64,000 nt of DNA from Segatella hominis (lineage in GTDB: Bacteria > Bacteroidota > Bacteroidia > Bacteroidales > Bacteroidaceae). Made by a program: the position numbers and the translations under genes. A model generated the notes under the pieces. That model made no database searches. It was not told the origin of the DNA and was given only the letters and a program-made list of their open reading frames with translations. Location: assembly GCF_019249725.2 (NCBI RefSeq), contig NZ_CP137559.1, positions 1,418,501 through 1,482,500 of the forward strand. The letters are read 5' to 3'. The stretch's first letter is position 1, and each line of letters starts with the position of its first letter. Below are positions 49,376-57,960 of this stretch, piece after piece.

Positions 49376-50260
49376 TTAACGGCTCTTAAGCCTATTGTTC
49401 AGCAAGTTAGTAAACTCATAATTCTTCAATCCCCATTTCGGAGCCACGAGCAATTCCTTAGGCGATTGACTTACAAACCTTTCGAGCACCAGATCCGGGC
49501 GAAGCAACCGAATAAACCTGACGATGACGTCAATATACTCCTCTACCGAATAGACATGAAAAGGATGCTCAGCATATTCCTGTGCCAAACGGGTTCCCTT
49601 GATAATCTGCATCTGATGAATCTTCAGAATATCAAGAGGAAGCGAAGAAATGATAGGAGCCTGACGGAGACTCTCCTCCGCATCTTCTCCTGGCAGCCCG
49701 ATGATAATATGACCGCCAGTCAGGATGCCGCGAGCATGCGTACGCTCTACCGCATCACGGCTGCAGGCAAAATCATGGCCGCGATTGATGCGACGCAAAG
49801 TATCATCATTCGCACTTTCTATTCCATACTCCACCAATAAGAACGTGCGCTTGTTGAGTTCCTCCAGATAATCCAGCAATTCATCGCTCATACAGTCCGG
49901 GCGAGTACCAATCACGATACCCACCACATCTTCCACGCGAAGGGCTTCCTCATACATCTCCCGAAGCTGTTCTACCTTAGCATAAGTATTGGTATAAGCC
50001 TGGAAATAAGCAAGATACTTCATGTCCGGATACTTACGGGAAAAGAATGCCTTCCCCTCTTCCAACTGTTCGGAGATAGACTTCTTGCGGTCGCAATAGC
50101 TGGGATTGAACGTGCGGTTGTCACAATAAGTACATCCGCCGCTGGAAATTTTCCCATCCCGGTTGGGACAGGAAAATCCTGCATCTATAGAAATCTTCTG
50201 AACCCGGAAATCAGGAAACTGTTTCCGAATCCAAGTACCAAAATCATTATAATACATCAT
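49376..50260 (-). CDS. YhcC-type radical SAM protein (TIGR01212)
   Basis: 294 residues. The unusual iron-sulfur ligand spacing is visible in AGFSCPNRDGKISSGGCTYC, C-x14-C-x2-C, which defines this family. Further conserved parts are YFQAYTNTYA, VVGIVIGTRPDC and GGHIIIGLPGEDAEESL. The reaction is unknown. Several Met codons open the frame (MM). It lies downstream of mtaB on the same strand with a 90-bp gap. Confidence 0.92.
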   Translation of the reverse strand: MMYYNDFGTWIRKQFPDFRVQKISIDAGFSCPNRDGKISSGGCTYCDNRTFNPSYCDRKKSISEQLEEGKAFFSRKYPDMKYLAYFQAYTNTYAKVEQLREMYEEALRVEDVVGIVIGTRPDCMSDELLDYLEELNKRTFLLVEYGIESANDDTLRRINRGHDFACSRDAVERTHARGILTGGHIIIGLPGEDAEESLRQAPIISSLPLDILKIHQMQIIKGTRLAQEYAEHPFHVYSVEEYIDVIVRFIRLLRPDLVLERFVSQSPKELLVAPKWGLKNYEFTNLLNNRLKSR

Positions 50261-50350
50261 AATACATCACCATAGAATAAACACATCGCCCGAACCTTAC
50301 GAGACTATATTCGAACGATATGATTCGAGCGTTATCATCACCACGAACTC

Positions 50351-51688
50351 TTAGAGCAATTCTGCCTTCAAAGCCGTTTTGTCATGATTGAAATCGCCCA
50401 GGCGAACACGGAGCAACTGATTGTCATATTCTTCCTTGGCAAGCGCAGGAGAAAGTTCTACTCTCACATAGTTCTTGGTAAAACCATGCATGGCCTTGCC
50501 GCGAGGCGCCTTCTCAAACAGAACCTCAGCTTCCGTTCCAATATACTGGGCATAAAACTCTTGCGTCTTCTGGTCGCTCAACTCCAGGAGTCTCTTGGAG
50601 CGCAACTTCTTCTCCTTGTCACTCACCACATAAGGAATCTTGAGCGCAGCCGTACCCGGGCGTTCAGAATAAGGGAAAACATGAAGTTGGGTAACAGGCA
50701 AGGACTTCAGGAACTCATAACATTCCTCAAAACACTCAGGCGTTTCACCACGGCAGCCTACCATCACGTCAACCCCGATGAAAGCATCCGGCATCTTCTC
50801 CTTGATCAGTTGAACCTTATGAGCAAACAGAGCCTTATCATAACGACGATGCATCAACTTGAGTACCTCGTCGCTACCGCTTTGCAGAGGTATGTGGAAA
50901 TGAGGCATGAAAGCCCGGCTCTGGGCACAATATTCGATGAGATCATCATCACAGAGGTCTGGCTCCAGACTGGAAATTCTATATCGCTTGATGCCCTCTA
51001 CTCCGTCAAGAGCCTTCACCAGATCCAAAAAGCGCTCATGAGTTGTCTGACCGAAATCTCCGATGTTCACGCCAGTAATAACGATTTCCTTACCACCCTC
51101 ACGGGCTGCCTGCTCAGACTGTTCTACAAGAGAGGCAATACTTGGATTGCGGGAATTGCCACGGGCAAAAGGTATTGTACAATAGGTACAATAATAATTG
51201 CAACCATCCTGTACCTTCAGGAAATAACGGGTGCGGTTGCCACGGGAACAAGACGGCTGGAAAGTCTTGATTTCCTTGGTCTTCACACTATGATGCTGAT
51301 GAAGCGCTTCTGAATACTTCTGCGCCCAAGCATCACTCAGATACTGTATCAGATGAGCTTTCTCATTGGCACCAAGCACCAGGTCAACACCTTCTATCTT
51401 GCTCACATTCTCTGATTCCAACTGGGCATAGCAACCAGTAACAACCACAAAGGCTCCAGGATTCTGGCGTACCATACGATGAATGGCCTGACGACATTTG
51501 TGATCAGCCACTTCTGTTACAGAACATGTATTTATCAAACAAATATCAGCTTGTTCACCCTTCTGAGCTGTAACAACCCCCATATCTTCCAGCATCTTTC
51601 CGAAAGTGGAAGTCTCTGAGAAATTGAGTTTACAACCCAGAGTATAATAAGCAGCTTTCTTGCCTTGAAAGGCACTTGTATCTATCAT
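50351..51688 (-). CDS. mtaB: tRNA t6A37 methylthiotransferase MtaB
   Basis: 445 residues from ATG 51688, which follows AGGATAATT; a TTG ten codons upstream is less likely. Methylthiolates t6A at position 37 of ANN-decoding tRNAs. Seen: N-terminal UPF0004 domain with three cluster Cys (GCKLNFSET, INTCSVTEVAD, VTGCYAQLE), radical SAM motif CNYYCTYC, GVNIGDFG, and a C-terminal TRAM domain (about 385-445). Full length. Confidence 0.93.
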   Translation of the reverse strand: MIDTSAFQGKKAAYYTLGCKLNFSETSTFGKMLEDMGVVTAQKGEQADICLINTCSVTEVADHKCRQAIHRMVRQNPGAFVVVTGCYAQLESENVSKIEGVDLVLGANEKAHLIQYLSDAWAQKYSEALHQHHSVKTKEIKTFQPSCSRGNRTRYFLKVQDGCNYYCTYCTIPFARGNSRNPSIASLVEQSEQAAREGGKEIVITGVNIGDFGQTTHERFLDLVKALDGVEGIKRYRISSLEPDLCDDDLIEYCAQSRAFMPHFHIPLQSGSDEVLKLMHRRYDKALFAHKVQLIKEKMPDAFIGVDVMVGCRGETPECFEECYEFLKSLPVTQLHVFPYSERPGTAALKIPYVVSDKEKKLRSKRLLELSDQKTQEFYAQYIGTEAEVLFEKAPRGKAMHGFTKNYVRVELSPALAKEEYDNQLLRVRLGDFNHDKTALKAELL

Positions 51689-51798
51689 AATTATCCTATT
51701 TACATTATTAAATTTCAATCGGCCAAAACGAAAAGGTTCTCCTTTCTGCGTTCAAGAGAAAGCCCCTAAATCTCCAGCTTCAGGAGAATGTCCTCCAA

Positions 51799-51891
51799 CC
51801 CTCCAGCATCAGGAGAAAGGAACACAAATCTTGATTTTCAAGAAGAAAGTCCCCATCCCTCCAGCATCAGAAGAAAGGAACACAAATCTTG
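51799..51891. repeat. Direct repeat CCCTCCAGCATCAG, 58-bp pitch
   Basis: A 35-bp unit at 51799-51833 recurs at 51857-51891 with one difference; a weaker related unit precedes it (about 51762-51790). It lies upstream of mtaB in the 450-bp gap up to the small lipoprotein gene, where no other gene is seen. Confidence 0.8.
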
Positions 51892-52071
51892 TTTTTTAGC
51901 CTTCTGAGCAAAAGTTCGGCAAAGATAAACAATTATTCTGAAATTAGCAAATTACCAAAGCGCTTTTTCTAATATGGGCAGTATGAAAAAACTGATTCTA
52001 TAAAGCATCGGGACTGAAAGAATCAAACCAATCAGACAACCAGACAGGAAAAGCACCAGAGCCTATAAAAC

Positions 52072-52101
52072 AAAAAAAGCCGCCAGACCGAAGTCCAGCG
52101 G
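52072..52101 (-). terminator. UUCG-loop terminator of small lipoprotein gene
   Basis: On the minus strand CCGCTGGAC, loop TTCG, GTCTGGCGG (two G:U pairs), then a run of seven T (plus positions 52072-52078). Confidence 0.9.
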
Positions 52102-52139
52102 TTGTTTCTCTCATTTTTCGTTCGTAAAGTAATCCTAGA

Positions 52140-52310
52140 TTACTTAGCTGTATCAGCAGCAGCTGTATCAACAGCAGCTGTATCAGCAGAAGCTGTATCA
52201 ACCATTGCAGTATCAGAATCAGCAGAAGCTGTGTTCTGAGCTGTTTTGTTACCACAAGATGCGAAAGAGATAGCTGCGATAGCTACGAACATTAAAACTA
52301 ATTTCTTCAT
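52140..52310 (-). CDS. Small Asp-Thr-Ala-repeat lipoprotein
   Basis: 56 residues. A lipoprotein signal (KKLVLMFVAIAAISFASC, Cys 19) is followed by a low-complexity tail made of DTA and ADTA repeats encoded by GATACAGCTGCTG words. It has its own promoter and a strong terminator 40 bp after the stop, so it is a real, probably well-expressed gene. A short surface or periplasmic lipoprotein of unknown role. Confidence 0.8.
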   Translation of the reverse strand: MKKLVLMFVAIAAISFASCGNKTAQNTASADSDTAMVDTASADTAAVDTAAADTAK

Positions 52311-52361
52311 TTTCTTTGCTTTTTAAATCTGTAAAACAATCATTCGTTTATTAAAACGATG

Positions 52362-52369
52362 CAAAGGTA
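52362..52369 (-). promoter_or_regulatory. -7 box of small lipoprotein gene
   Basis: TACCTTTG followed by GCATCG on the minus strand, about 52 bp before ATG 52310. Confidence 0.75.
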
Positions 52370-52559
52370 AGTATTTTTTCGATAGGTTGTTCTTTTTTTT
52401 AGGACTTTTTTTGGGGTACTTTTGTAACATTTTTACAAGTGCCTAATAATCAGGCACTTACAAACTGCTAACAAAAGTTAAAGTTTTTATCGTGTGCGAA
52501 GACAGCCGAAAATTAACACTTTTACGTGTTTTTTACTATCCAAGCCATCTACTCCAAAA

Positions 52560-52800
52560 CTACCCTTTTTCGAGACTTCCAATCCCCTTTTTCTCATCTC
52601 AAACTCCGTTTTTTCATCTCAACCACCAGTTTTTCTCATCTCAAAGCTCAGTTTTTCTCATCATAATCATCATTTTTCTCCTTTCTCATTCCTCATTTCT
52701 CATTTCATCGTCTTTCCCATTTCTCACTTCTCATTTGTCATTTCTCATTTCTCCCGTCTTTCCCATTTCTCACTTCTCATTTGTCATTTCTCATTTTATC
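52560..52800. repeat. Pyrimidine-rich TTTCTCATCTC/TTTCTCATTT repeats
   Basis: First four units of the type AGTTTTTCTCATCTCAAA, then many TTTCTCAT/TTTGTCAT words including two copies of TCTTTCCCATTTCTCACTTC (about 52712 and 52755). This fills the 500-bp gap between the small lipoprotein promoter and the phytase-like gene; no gene is seen. Confidence 0.8.
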
Positions 52801-52807
52801 TCAGACC

Positions 52808-54010
52808 CTATTTTCCTATTACAACCGTTTTAAACCAGTCTTTAAGAACGCCTGCATATTGGTCTTGGGAATCAGAAAGTAGAATCACCACCTGATCACC
52901 ATTCTTTAATTTCGGTCCCAGGCACATTCCTTCGTAATTTGCAAACGAGCGGTCAAAAACCGACAAACCGGTCTTCCATTCTAAAAGCAAATGCTTATCA
53001 ATATAAGGTGTAGCTTCGCAGAAAGGTTGCTCAATGGGATACGGATTCTCCTGCAACGGATTAATCAAGTACAACTTGCACTTACAAAATGCTCCCAATT
53101 TCATCTTTGGAATAAAAGCTTCACGCTCCAAGACCAACAACTGACCATCTGGTAAGACACACAATTCGCTAACACCCATCACATACGTTTCAGCCTTCTT
53201 GTTCGTAGTAGGCTTATCCATCCGGTAGGCGTAAGTTTCCATAAAGTGTTTTCCCCCAACATTTACTGAATCTGAATCATCGCTATTCTGCCTCAGAACA
53301 CCTATCCCCTCCAGATGTTGAGCATCTATCCCCTTCAGATGCCCAATATCAATTCTCATCAGACGTAGTTTATTAGCTTCTCCATTCTGTGGCGTTGCAG
53401 ATTCCCCATCCTTCCGGAGCGTACTTTCAGGAATCGTCCAAAGGTTATGACGGACAGAATCGAAAGCCAAAGATTCAAACGCATAGTTAGGAGCAAACGC
53501 AGCAGACGGGCAATCTATCTTTCTGAGTCGGGAATTCCATTCCGCATTCCGGGATGAAGGATTGATAAAAAACTCCCTGATACTGAAAAATCCCTCACTT
53601 GCCACCATCAGGGTAGAATCGGAAACCTTTGCAATCGCCTCATGATCAAAGCCCCTATCCTTGCCTATCCAAGATTTCCCGTCATAGCAGCTTCCATCCA
53701 CCATCACATCATATCCCAGATTCTCCACATGCCGAAGCTCTCCCGTAAGTTCATCTACCTGGATGCGAAACTTGAAAAACAAGGCACTATCAGACTTATC
53801 GCTTACTACCGCATAAATATCATCATGCAAATGAGTAATGCCACTATAGTTTCCTGCTGGTACAAACCGGGAATAGGATTTCTGAGGAAACTCCCGAACG
53901 ACAGTCCATTGACCTTCCTCAACATCACCCCGCACCACCTGTAAAGTATCAGCCCAAAGCACCTGATACCCGAAACACAAGAAACAAGTTAGTAAAATAT
54001 TCCGAAGCAT
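52808..54010 (-). CDS. Phytase-like/esterase-like domain protein
   Basis: 400 residues with a signal peptide (cleavage near LWA-DT). The PF13449-type 'esterase-like activity of phytase' beta-propeller is indicated by AGNYSGITHLHDDIYAVVSDKSD, DGSCYDGKSWIGKDRGFDHEAIAKV, SEGFFSIREFF, FESLAFD, ELCVLPDGQLLVLERE and YEGMCLGPKL. Such proteins are periplasmic or secreted phosphoesterases. It begins 3 bp after the stop of the PPTase gene, so the two are co-transcribed. Confidence 0.83.
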   Translation of the reverse strand: MLRNILLTCFLCFGYQVLWADTLQVVRGDVEEGQWTVVREFPQKSYSRFVPAGNYSGITHLHDDIYAVVSDKSDSALFFKFRIQVDELTGELRHVENLGYDVMVDGSCYDGKSWIGKDRGFDHEAIAKVSDSTLMVASEGFFSIREFFINPSSRNAEWNSRLRKIDCPSAAFAPNYAFESLAFDSVRHNLWTIPESTLRKDGESATPQNGEANKLRLMRIDIGHLKGIDAQHLEGIGVLRQNSDDSDSVNVGGKHFMETYAYRMDKPTTNKKAETYVMGVSELCVLPDGQLLVLEREAFIPKMKLGAFCKCKLYLINPLQENPYPIEQPFCEATPYIDKHLLLEWKTGLSVFDRSFANYEGMCLGPKLKNGDQVVILLSDSQDQYAGVLKDWFKTVVIGK

Positions 54011-54013
54011 AGT

Positions 54014-54646
54014 TTACAAAGCTGCATAAGTAAGAACAAACTCCATCGTCAACTCAAAGTCCACATTTACCGATTTGTGCGACTTCAGGTTTTCAACTTC
54101 GCAATTCCAATCCATCATAGGGTCGAACGGTTTCAGCCGCATCTCCCCATATTGCAAATTCTCTGCCGAAAACAGTTTATAGACAGTTTCTTTAGCGCAC
54201 CAATGAACCAGCAAAGCATCCAGCCCTTCAGCCTTTTCGTCCCTTCTCAAAAACTTGGAAGCGATACGCTCCACCCTATCATTATAATATTCTATATCTA
54301 CAGCTACAGAACGGCTTTTAGAAATAATGACGGAAGCAAAGCCCCGGGTATGAGAAATACTGATATTAAACTTGTTGAGCAAAGGTTTGCCGCACTTATC
54401 ATGTGTGATTTCTCCGATTTTACCTATCTGCTCCTCAGAATATCCAGCTATCAGAAGCATCTCTCTAAGTAAAGCTCTGACTGCAAGAAACTCCAACTTT
54501 CGCCCTTCACTTTTATAAAGTTCCAAATCTTTAATATAAACTTTCATCCAAGGATAGCTCTCCAGAAAGTCGTTTACAGACTCCCCGATTTGCCACAATC
54601 CCAAATGTACTCCAGGATAAACTTCTCTTACGTTTATTAATGCCAT
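54014..54646 (-). CDS. 4'-phosphopantetheinyl transferase
   Basis: 210 residues from ATG 54646; a TTG two codons upstream is less likely. Transfers phosphopantetheine from CoA to carrier proteins. Sfp-type motifs are visible: THDKCGKPLLNKFNISISHTRGF, the metal-binding VAVDIEYYNDRVERIA (D-x-E) and WCAKETVYKLF. It follows gldE by 123 bp on the same strand, a gene order familiar in Bacteroidota (ssb-gldE-PPTase). Confidence 0.92.
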   Translation of the reverse strand: MALINVREVYPGVHLGLWQIGESVNDFLESYPWMKVYIKDLELYKSEGRKLEFLAVRALLREMLLIAGYSEEQIGKIGEITHDKCGKPLLNKFNISISHTRGFASVIISKSRSVAVDIEYYNDRVERIASKFLRRDEKAEGLDALLVHWCAKETVYKLFSAENLQYGEMRLKPFDPMMDWNCEVENLKSHKSVNVDFELTMEFVLTYAAL

Positions 54647-54769
54647 AACCAATTGATTTTATAGGGGACAAAATTACGAAAAAAAATCGAGAAAAACAAA
54701 AGAGAGTCAAGATTATAGCAATCTCGACCCTCTTTCTTATTATAATCAATCTTAAAAAGCCTCAACAAA

Positions 54770-56092
54770 TTATTTACCGGGATGAACCACCACTTTGATC
54801 CTACTGATACGGCGTTCCTCAACACCCAAAACCTCAAAAGAATAATTCTTATATTCGATTTTCTCATGGATACTTGGAAAATCACCCTTGATTTCAAGCA
54901 ACAATCCGGCCAAAGTATCGGCATCGCCTTCCACTTCCTCAAATTCCTCATCATCAACATTCAGAATCTTGCAGAAATCTGTCAGCAAAGTCTTACCCTC
55001 AAAAATAAATGTATTATAATTCAACTTGGAGTAAAACTTTTCTTCCTCATCATACTCATCATTAATTTCGCCTACGATTTCCTCCAGAATATCCTCAAGA
55101 GTTACGATACCGCTTGTGCCGCCAAATTCATCTACCACGATGGCGATATGTACCTTATTCTCCTGAAATTCTCTCAGCAAATCATCAATCTTCTTGGTCT
55201 CCGGTACAAAATAAGGCGGACGAATCAGACTCTGCCATCTGAAAGAGACCGGTTTTTCTAAATGAGGAAGCAAATCCTTGATATACAGGATGCCGCGAAT
55301 ATTGTCGGTATTATCCTGATAAACAGGAATACGACTGTAGTTATTTTCCACGATACATTTCAGAACCTCAGGATAAGTACTGTGAATATCCAAATCTACT
55401 ATATTCTGTCGGCTCGTCATTACCTCTTTGGCAGTCTCATCACCAAAGCGGATAATACCCTTCAGCATACTCTGTTCGTCCTTGATATCATCCTTGTCTG
55501 TTAGTTCCAAAGCCTGTTCCAAATCATCAACACTCAAGATGTGATTTTCCTTTTTCACTACCTTTTCGGCCAGCATTCCACTTTTCAAGAGCACATTTTC
55601 CAAAGGCCAGAAAATCTTACGGGCAATCAAAATACCTCCTACAAAACGCCTGCAGAAAAGTAACGGATCCTTACGACTATACACTTTTGGCATGATTTCA
55701 CCAAAAAGTAAAAGAAGAAACGTAAGCAGAACTGTAATAATCAGAAATTGCAGCCAATACGCTTTTGCTCCAAAATGAACTACACCAGCAAAAACATAGT
55801 TTAAAAGCATAATGATGGTGACGTTCACAAAATTATTGGCAATAAGAATGGTAGCAAGAGTACGTTCAGAATCCTCACGCAACATCAGAATCTTACGGTC
55901 TGTTTCTGTTTTCTCATCTTCCAGTTCATCAACATCTGTAGGTGAAAGACTGAAAAAAGCGATTTCAGAACCACTTGCAAACGCAGACACCAACAGCAAT
56001 ACTGCCGCTAAGACGGCAGCAAAAACAACCCCTAATGAAGGCGATGAAAAAGCAACATCATCAAAGGCCTCAGTTATAGTTGAAATATCCAA
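54770..56092 (-). CDS. gldE: GldE-type CNNM/CBS-pair transporter-like protein
   Basis: 440 residues: a DUF21/CNNM membrane domain (about 1-185, four hydrophobic segments, ASGSEIAFFSLSP motif), a CBS pair (about 200-330, VMTSRQNIVDLDI, NYSRIPVYQDNTDNIRGILYIKDLL, HIAIVVDEFGGTSGIVTLEDILEEIVGEI) and a CorC/HlyC C-terminal domain (about 350-440). GldE is required for gliding with GldD in Flavobacterium; in Prevotella it may be an ion-related protein. ssb precedes it with a 13-bp gap. Confidence 0.9.
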   Translation of the reverse strand: MDISTITEAFDDVAFSSPSLGVVFAAVLAAVLLLVSAFASGSEIAFFSLSPTDVDELEDEKTETDRKILMLREDSERTLATILIANNFVNVTIIMLLNYVFAGVVHFGAKAYWLQFLIITVLLTFLLLLFGEIMPKVYSRKDPLLFCRRFVGGILIARKIFWPLENVLLKSGMLAEKVVKKENHILSVDDLEQALELTDKDDIKDEQSMLKGIIRFGDETAKEVMTSRQNIVDLDIHSTYPEVLKCIVENNYSRIPVYQDNTDNIRGILYIKDLLPHLEKPVSFRWQSLIRPPYFVPETKKIDDLLREFQENKVHIAIVVDEFGGTSGIVTLEDILEEIVGEINDEYDEEEKFYSKLNYNTFIFEGKTLLTDFCKILNVDDEEFEEVEGDADTLAGLLLEIKGDFPSIHEKIEYKNYSFEVLGVEERRISRIKVVVHPGK

Positions 56093-56105
56093 TTTTATAT
56101 ATTAA

Positions 56106-56537
56106 TTAAAATGGTAAACTATCTTGTTCCTTCTCTTCCTGAGAAGTCTGAGCCTCAGCTTTGGCAGCAGTTTGGGCATTACTTGCTTCATTCGTACGTG
56201 AAGCAGCAAACTTGGATACAAGCATTTCCATATTATCCACGTAAATCTCAGTTACATATCTACGTTTCCCCTGCTTGTCATCATAGGTACGGTAACGCAC
56301 CTTACCCTCGACATAAAGTTTGTCACCCTTACGCACATACTTTTCTACATATTTAGCCAAGGCACGAAAAAAGACAAGGTTATGCCAATCTGTATGATCT
56401 GGTACCTGCATACCATTTTCCAAAGTATATCCACGTTCTGTTGTCGCAAGAGAAACCTGCGCTACAGCCTGATCAGCATCATAATAATGAACATCAGGAT
56501 CCTTCCCGACATTACCAATTAACATAACCTTATTCAT
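56106..56537 (-). CDS. ssb: Single-stranded DNA-binding protein
   Basis: 143 residues. OB fold starting MNKVMLIGNVGKDPDV, with NLVFFRALAKYVEKYVRKGDKLYVEGKVRYR and a Gln/Ala-rich linker ending in the acidic tip QDSLPF that recruits partner proteins. Heads the ssb-gldE-PPTase gene string on the minus strand. Confidence 0.95.
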   Translation of the reverse strand: MNKVMLIGNVGKDPDVHYYDADQAVAQVSLATTERGYTLENGMQVPDHTDWHNLVFFRALAKYVEKYVRKGDKLYVEGKVRYRTYDDKQGKRRYVTEIYVDNMEMLVSKFAASRTNEASNAQTAAKAEAQTSQEEKEQDSLPF

Positions 56538-56558
56538 ATCAAAACATTTTTAATGAAA

Positions 56559-57098
56559 TTATTTCCACATTCCCAAATAACGGAACTGGAAATTCTTACC
56601 CTTTGCAGAAGGGAACTGACTTCTGGAATCTACCCTACCACGGAGATGCTCTACGATTCTCTCATAGCAATCTATTCCAGACATAGCTTTAACGTCTGCC
56701 ACAAAATGAGTGTCACGATACTCAAATTTACCTGTAGCAGGCACCATTACAACTCGCTTGAAATCCAGCGAACCTTCATACCAGCCCGGACGCTCTTCAG
56801 TCAAACGGTTTACTGGACTTGCAGGATTATCATGACGCTCAGAAGGCACAGTACGCAAAGCCTTCTTATCCTTAAAATCCTGCATACATGCAGCAGCTGT
56901 CTTAATGATAATAAAATAAACTCTTGGGCGTACTTTATATCTTTTTGGATAGCATACATCACTTGCAGCATAATCACGGATATCCGCTTCCAAATCAGGA
57001 TTCATTCCTATTTCTGGAATTTGACTTAAAAAATCTATCGCTTGATCGACAGAAGAAACAAAGGTTTCCTTATCGAAATATCTAATATATAAATTCAT
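56559..57098 (-). CDS. Conserved-looking hypothetical protein
   Basis: 179 residues, soluble. It starts MNLYIRYFDKETFVSSVDQAIDFL and has VCYPKRYKVRPRVYFIIIKT, ERPGWYEGSLDFKRVVMVPATGKFEYRDTHFVADV and ends FRYLGMWK. I do not recognise a family and see no catalytic motif. It lies 21 bp upstream of ssb on the same strand and just downstream of the tRNA array, so it may belong to the ssb operon. Confidence 0.75.
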   Translation of the reverse strand: MNLYIRYFDKETFVSSVDQAIDFLSQIPEIGMNPDLEADIRDYAASDVCYPKRYKVRPRVYFIIIKTAAACMQDFKDKKALRTVPSERHDNPASPVNRLTEERPGWYEGSLDFKRVVMVPATGKFEYRDTHFVADVKAMSGIDCYERIVEHLRGRVDSRSQFPSAKGKNFQFRYLGMWK

Positions 57099-57139
57099 AG
57101 TGGGTATGTTTCTCTCTTTTTAAATATTAAAGAAAAAAG

Positions 57140-57212
57140 AGCGGAAAACGGGACTCGGACCCGCGACCCCAACCTTGGCAAGGTTGTGCTCTACCAACTG
57201 AGCTATTTCCGC
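57140..57212 (-). tRNA. tRNA-Gly (GCC)
   Basis: 73 nt. Acceptor GCGGAAA/TTTCCGC, anticodon stem CAACC/GGTTG around TTGCCAA with GCC. No encoded CCA; discriminator T. Last tRNA of a six-gene minus-strand array; identical to the two other Gly copies. Confidence 0.96.
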
Positions 57213-57222
57213 AAAAAGAAGG

Positions 57223-57306
57223 TGAAGAGGAGGAGACTCGAACTCCCACGACACAATTGTCACTACCCCCTCAAAGTAGCGCGTCTACCAATTCCGCCAC
57301 CTCTCC
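57223..57306 (-). tRNA. tRNA-Leu (GAG)
   Basis: 84 nt with a long variable arm. Anticodon loop TTGAGGG carries GAG. Acceptor GGAGAGG pairs with CCTCTTC (one G:U). No encoded CCA. Identical copy at 57545-57628. Confidence 0.94.
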
Positions 57307-57326
57307 AACATCAAATTTAAAAATAG

Positions 57327-57408
57327 TGCCCAAGACAGGACTCGAACCTGCACGTTGTGAAACACACGCACCTGAAACGTGCGCGTCTACCAATTCCGCC
57401 ACTTGGGC
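57327..57408 (-). tRNA. tRNA-Leu (CAG)
   Basis: 82 nt with a long variable arm. Acceptor GCCCAAG/CTTGGGC; anticodon loop TTCAGGT carries CAG. No encoded CCA. Confidence 0.94.
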
Positions 57409-57445
57409 TCAAGTCTATAAAACAATAATCTTATAGCACTCTTAG

Positions 57446-57518
57446 AGCGGAAAACGGGACTCGGACCCGCGACCCCAACCTTGGCAAGGTTGTGCTCTAC
57501 CAACTGAGCTATTTCCGC
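57446..57518 (-). tRNA. tRNA-Gly (GCC)
   Basis: 73 nt, identical to 57140-57212. Together with the Leu (GAG) gene before it in transcription order it forms one of two Leu-Gly repeats in the array. Confidence 0.96.
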
Positions 57519-57544
57519 AAATCAACAAAGCAACCTTTCTTCTG

Positions 57545-57628
57545 TGAAGAGGAGGAGACTCGAACTCCCACGACACAATTGTCACTACCCCCTCAAAGTA
57601 GCGCGTCTACCAATTCCGCCACCTCTCC
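57545..57628 (-). tRNA. tRNA-Leu (GAG)
   Basis: 84 nt, identical to 57223-57306. Confidence 0.94.
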
Positions 57629-57696
57629 ATTATAATAATGTTGCTTACATCAATTTCAATACATAAGATAAAACTTGATGCTGTTTCAAAAAATTG

Positions 57697-57769
57697 AGCG
57701 GAAAACGGGACTCGGACCCGCGACCCCAACCTTGGCAAGGTTGTGCTCTACCAACTGAGCTATTTCCGC
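57697..57769 (-). tRNA. tRNA-Gly (GCC)
   Basis: 73 nt, identical to the other two Gly copies; first tRNA after the promoter at 57812-57842. Confidence 0.96.
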
Positions 57770-57811
57770 AGCTATTCCTCTTAGCAAGGAGCATTCCTCT
57801 GAATGCGGGTG

Positions 57812-57842
57812 CAAAGGTACTACTTTTTTCTGAATTACCAAA
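57812..57842 (-). promoter_or_regulatory. Promoter of tRNA array
   Basis: Minus-strand TTTG (plus 57839-57842) and TACCTTTG (plus 57812-57819), spacer 19 bp, about 40 bp before the first tRNA. Confidence 0.85.
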
Positions 57843-57960
57843 TTTTTCAAAGACTTTTTTTTAAGAAAATGCGCATTTTGTCTGTTTTTAAAGGCAAAAT
57901 ACGCATTTTTCATCGTTTTATCTGCAAAAACTGAACTTTTATGGTCCTTTTCCTACCAGT

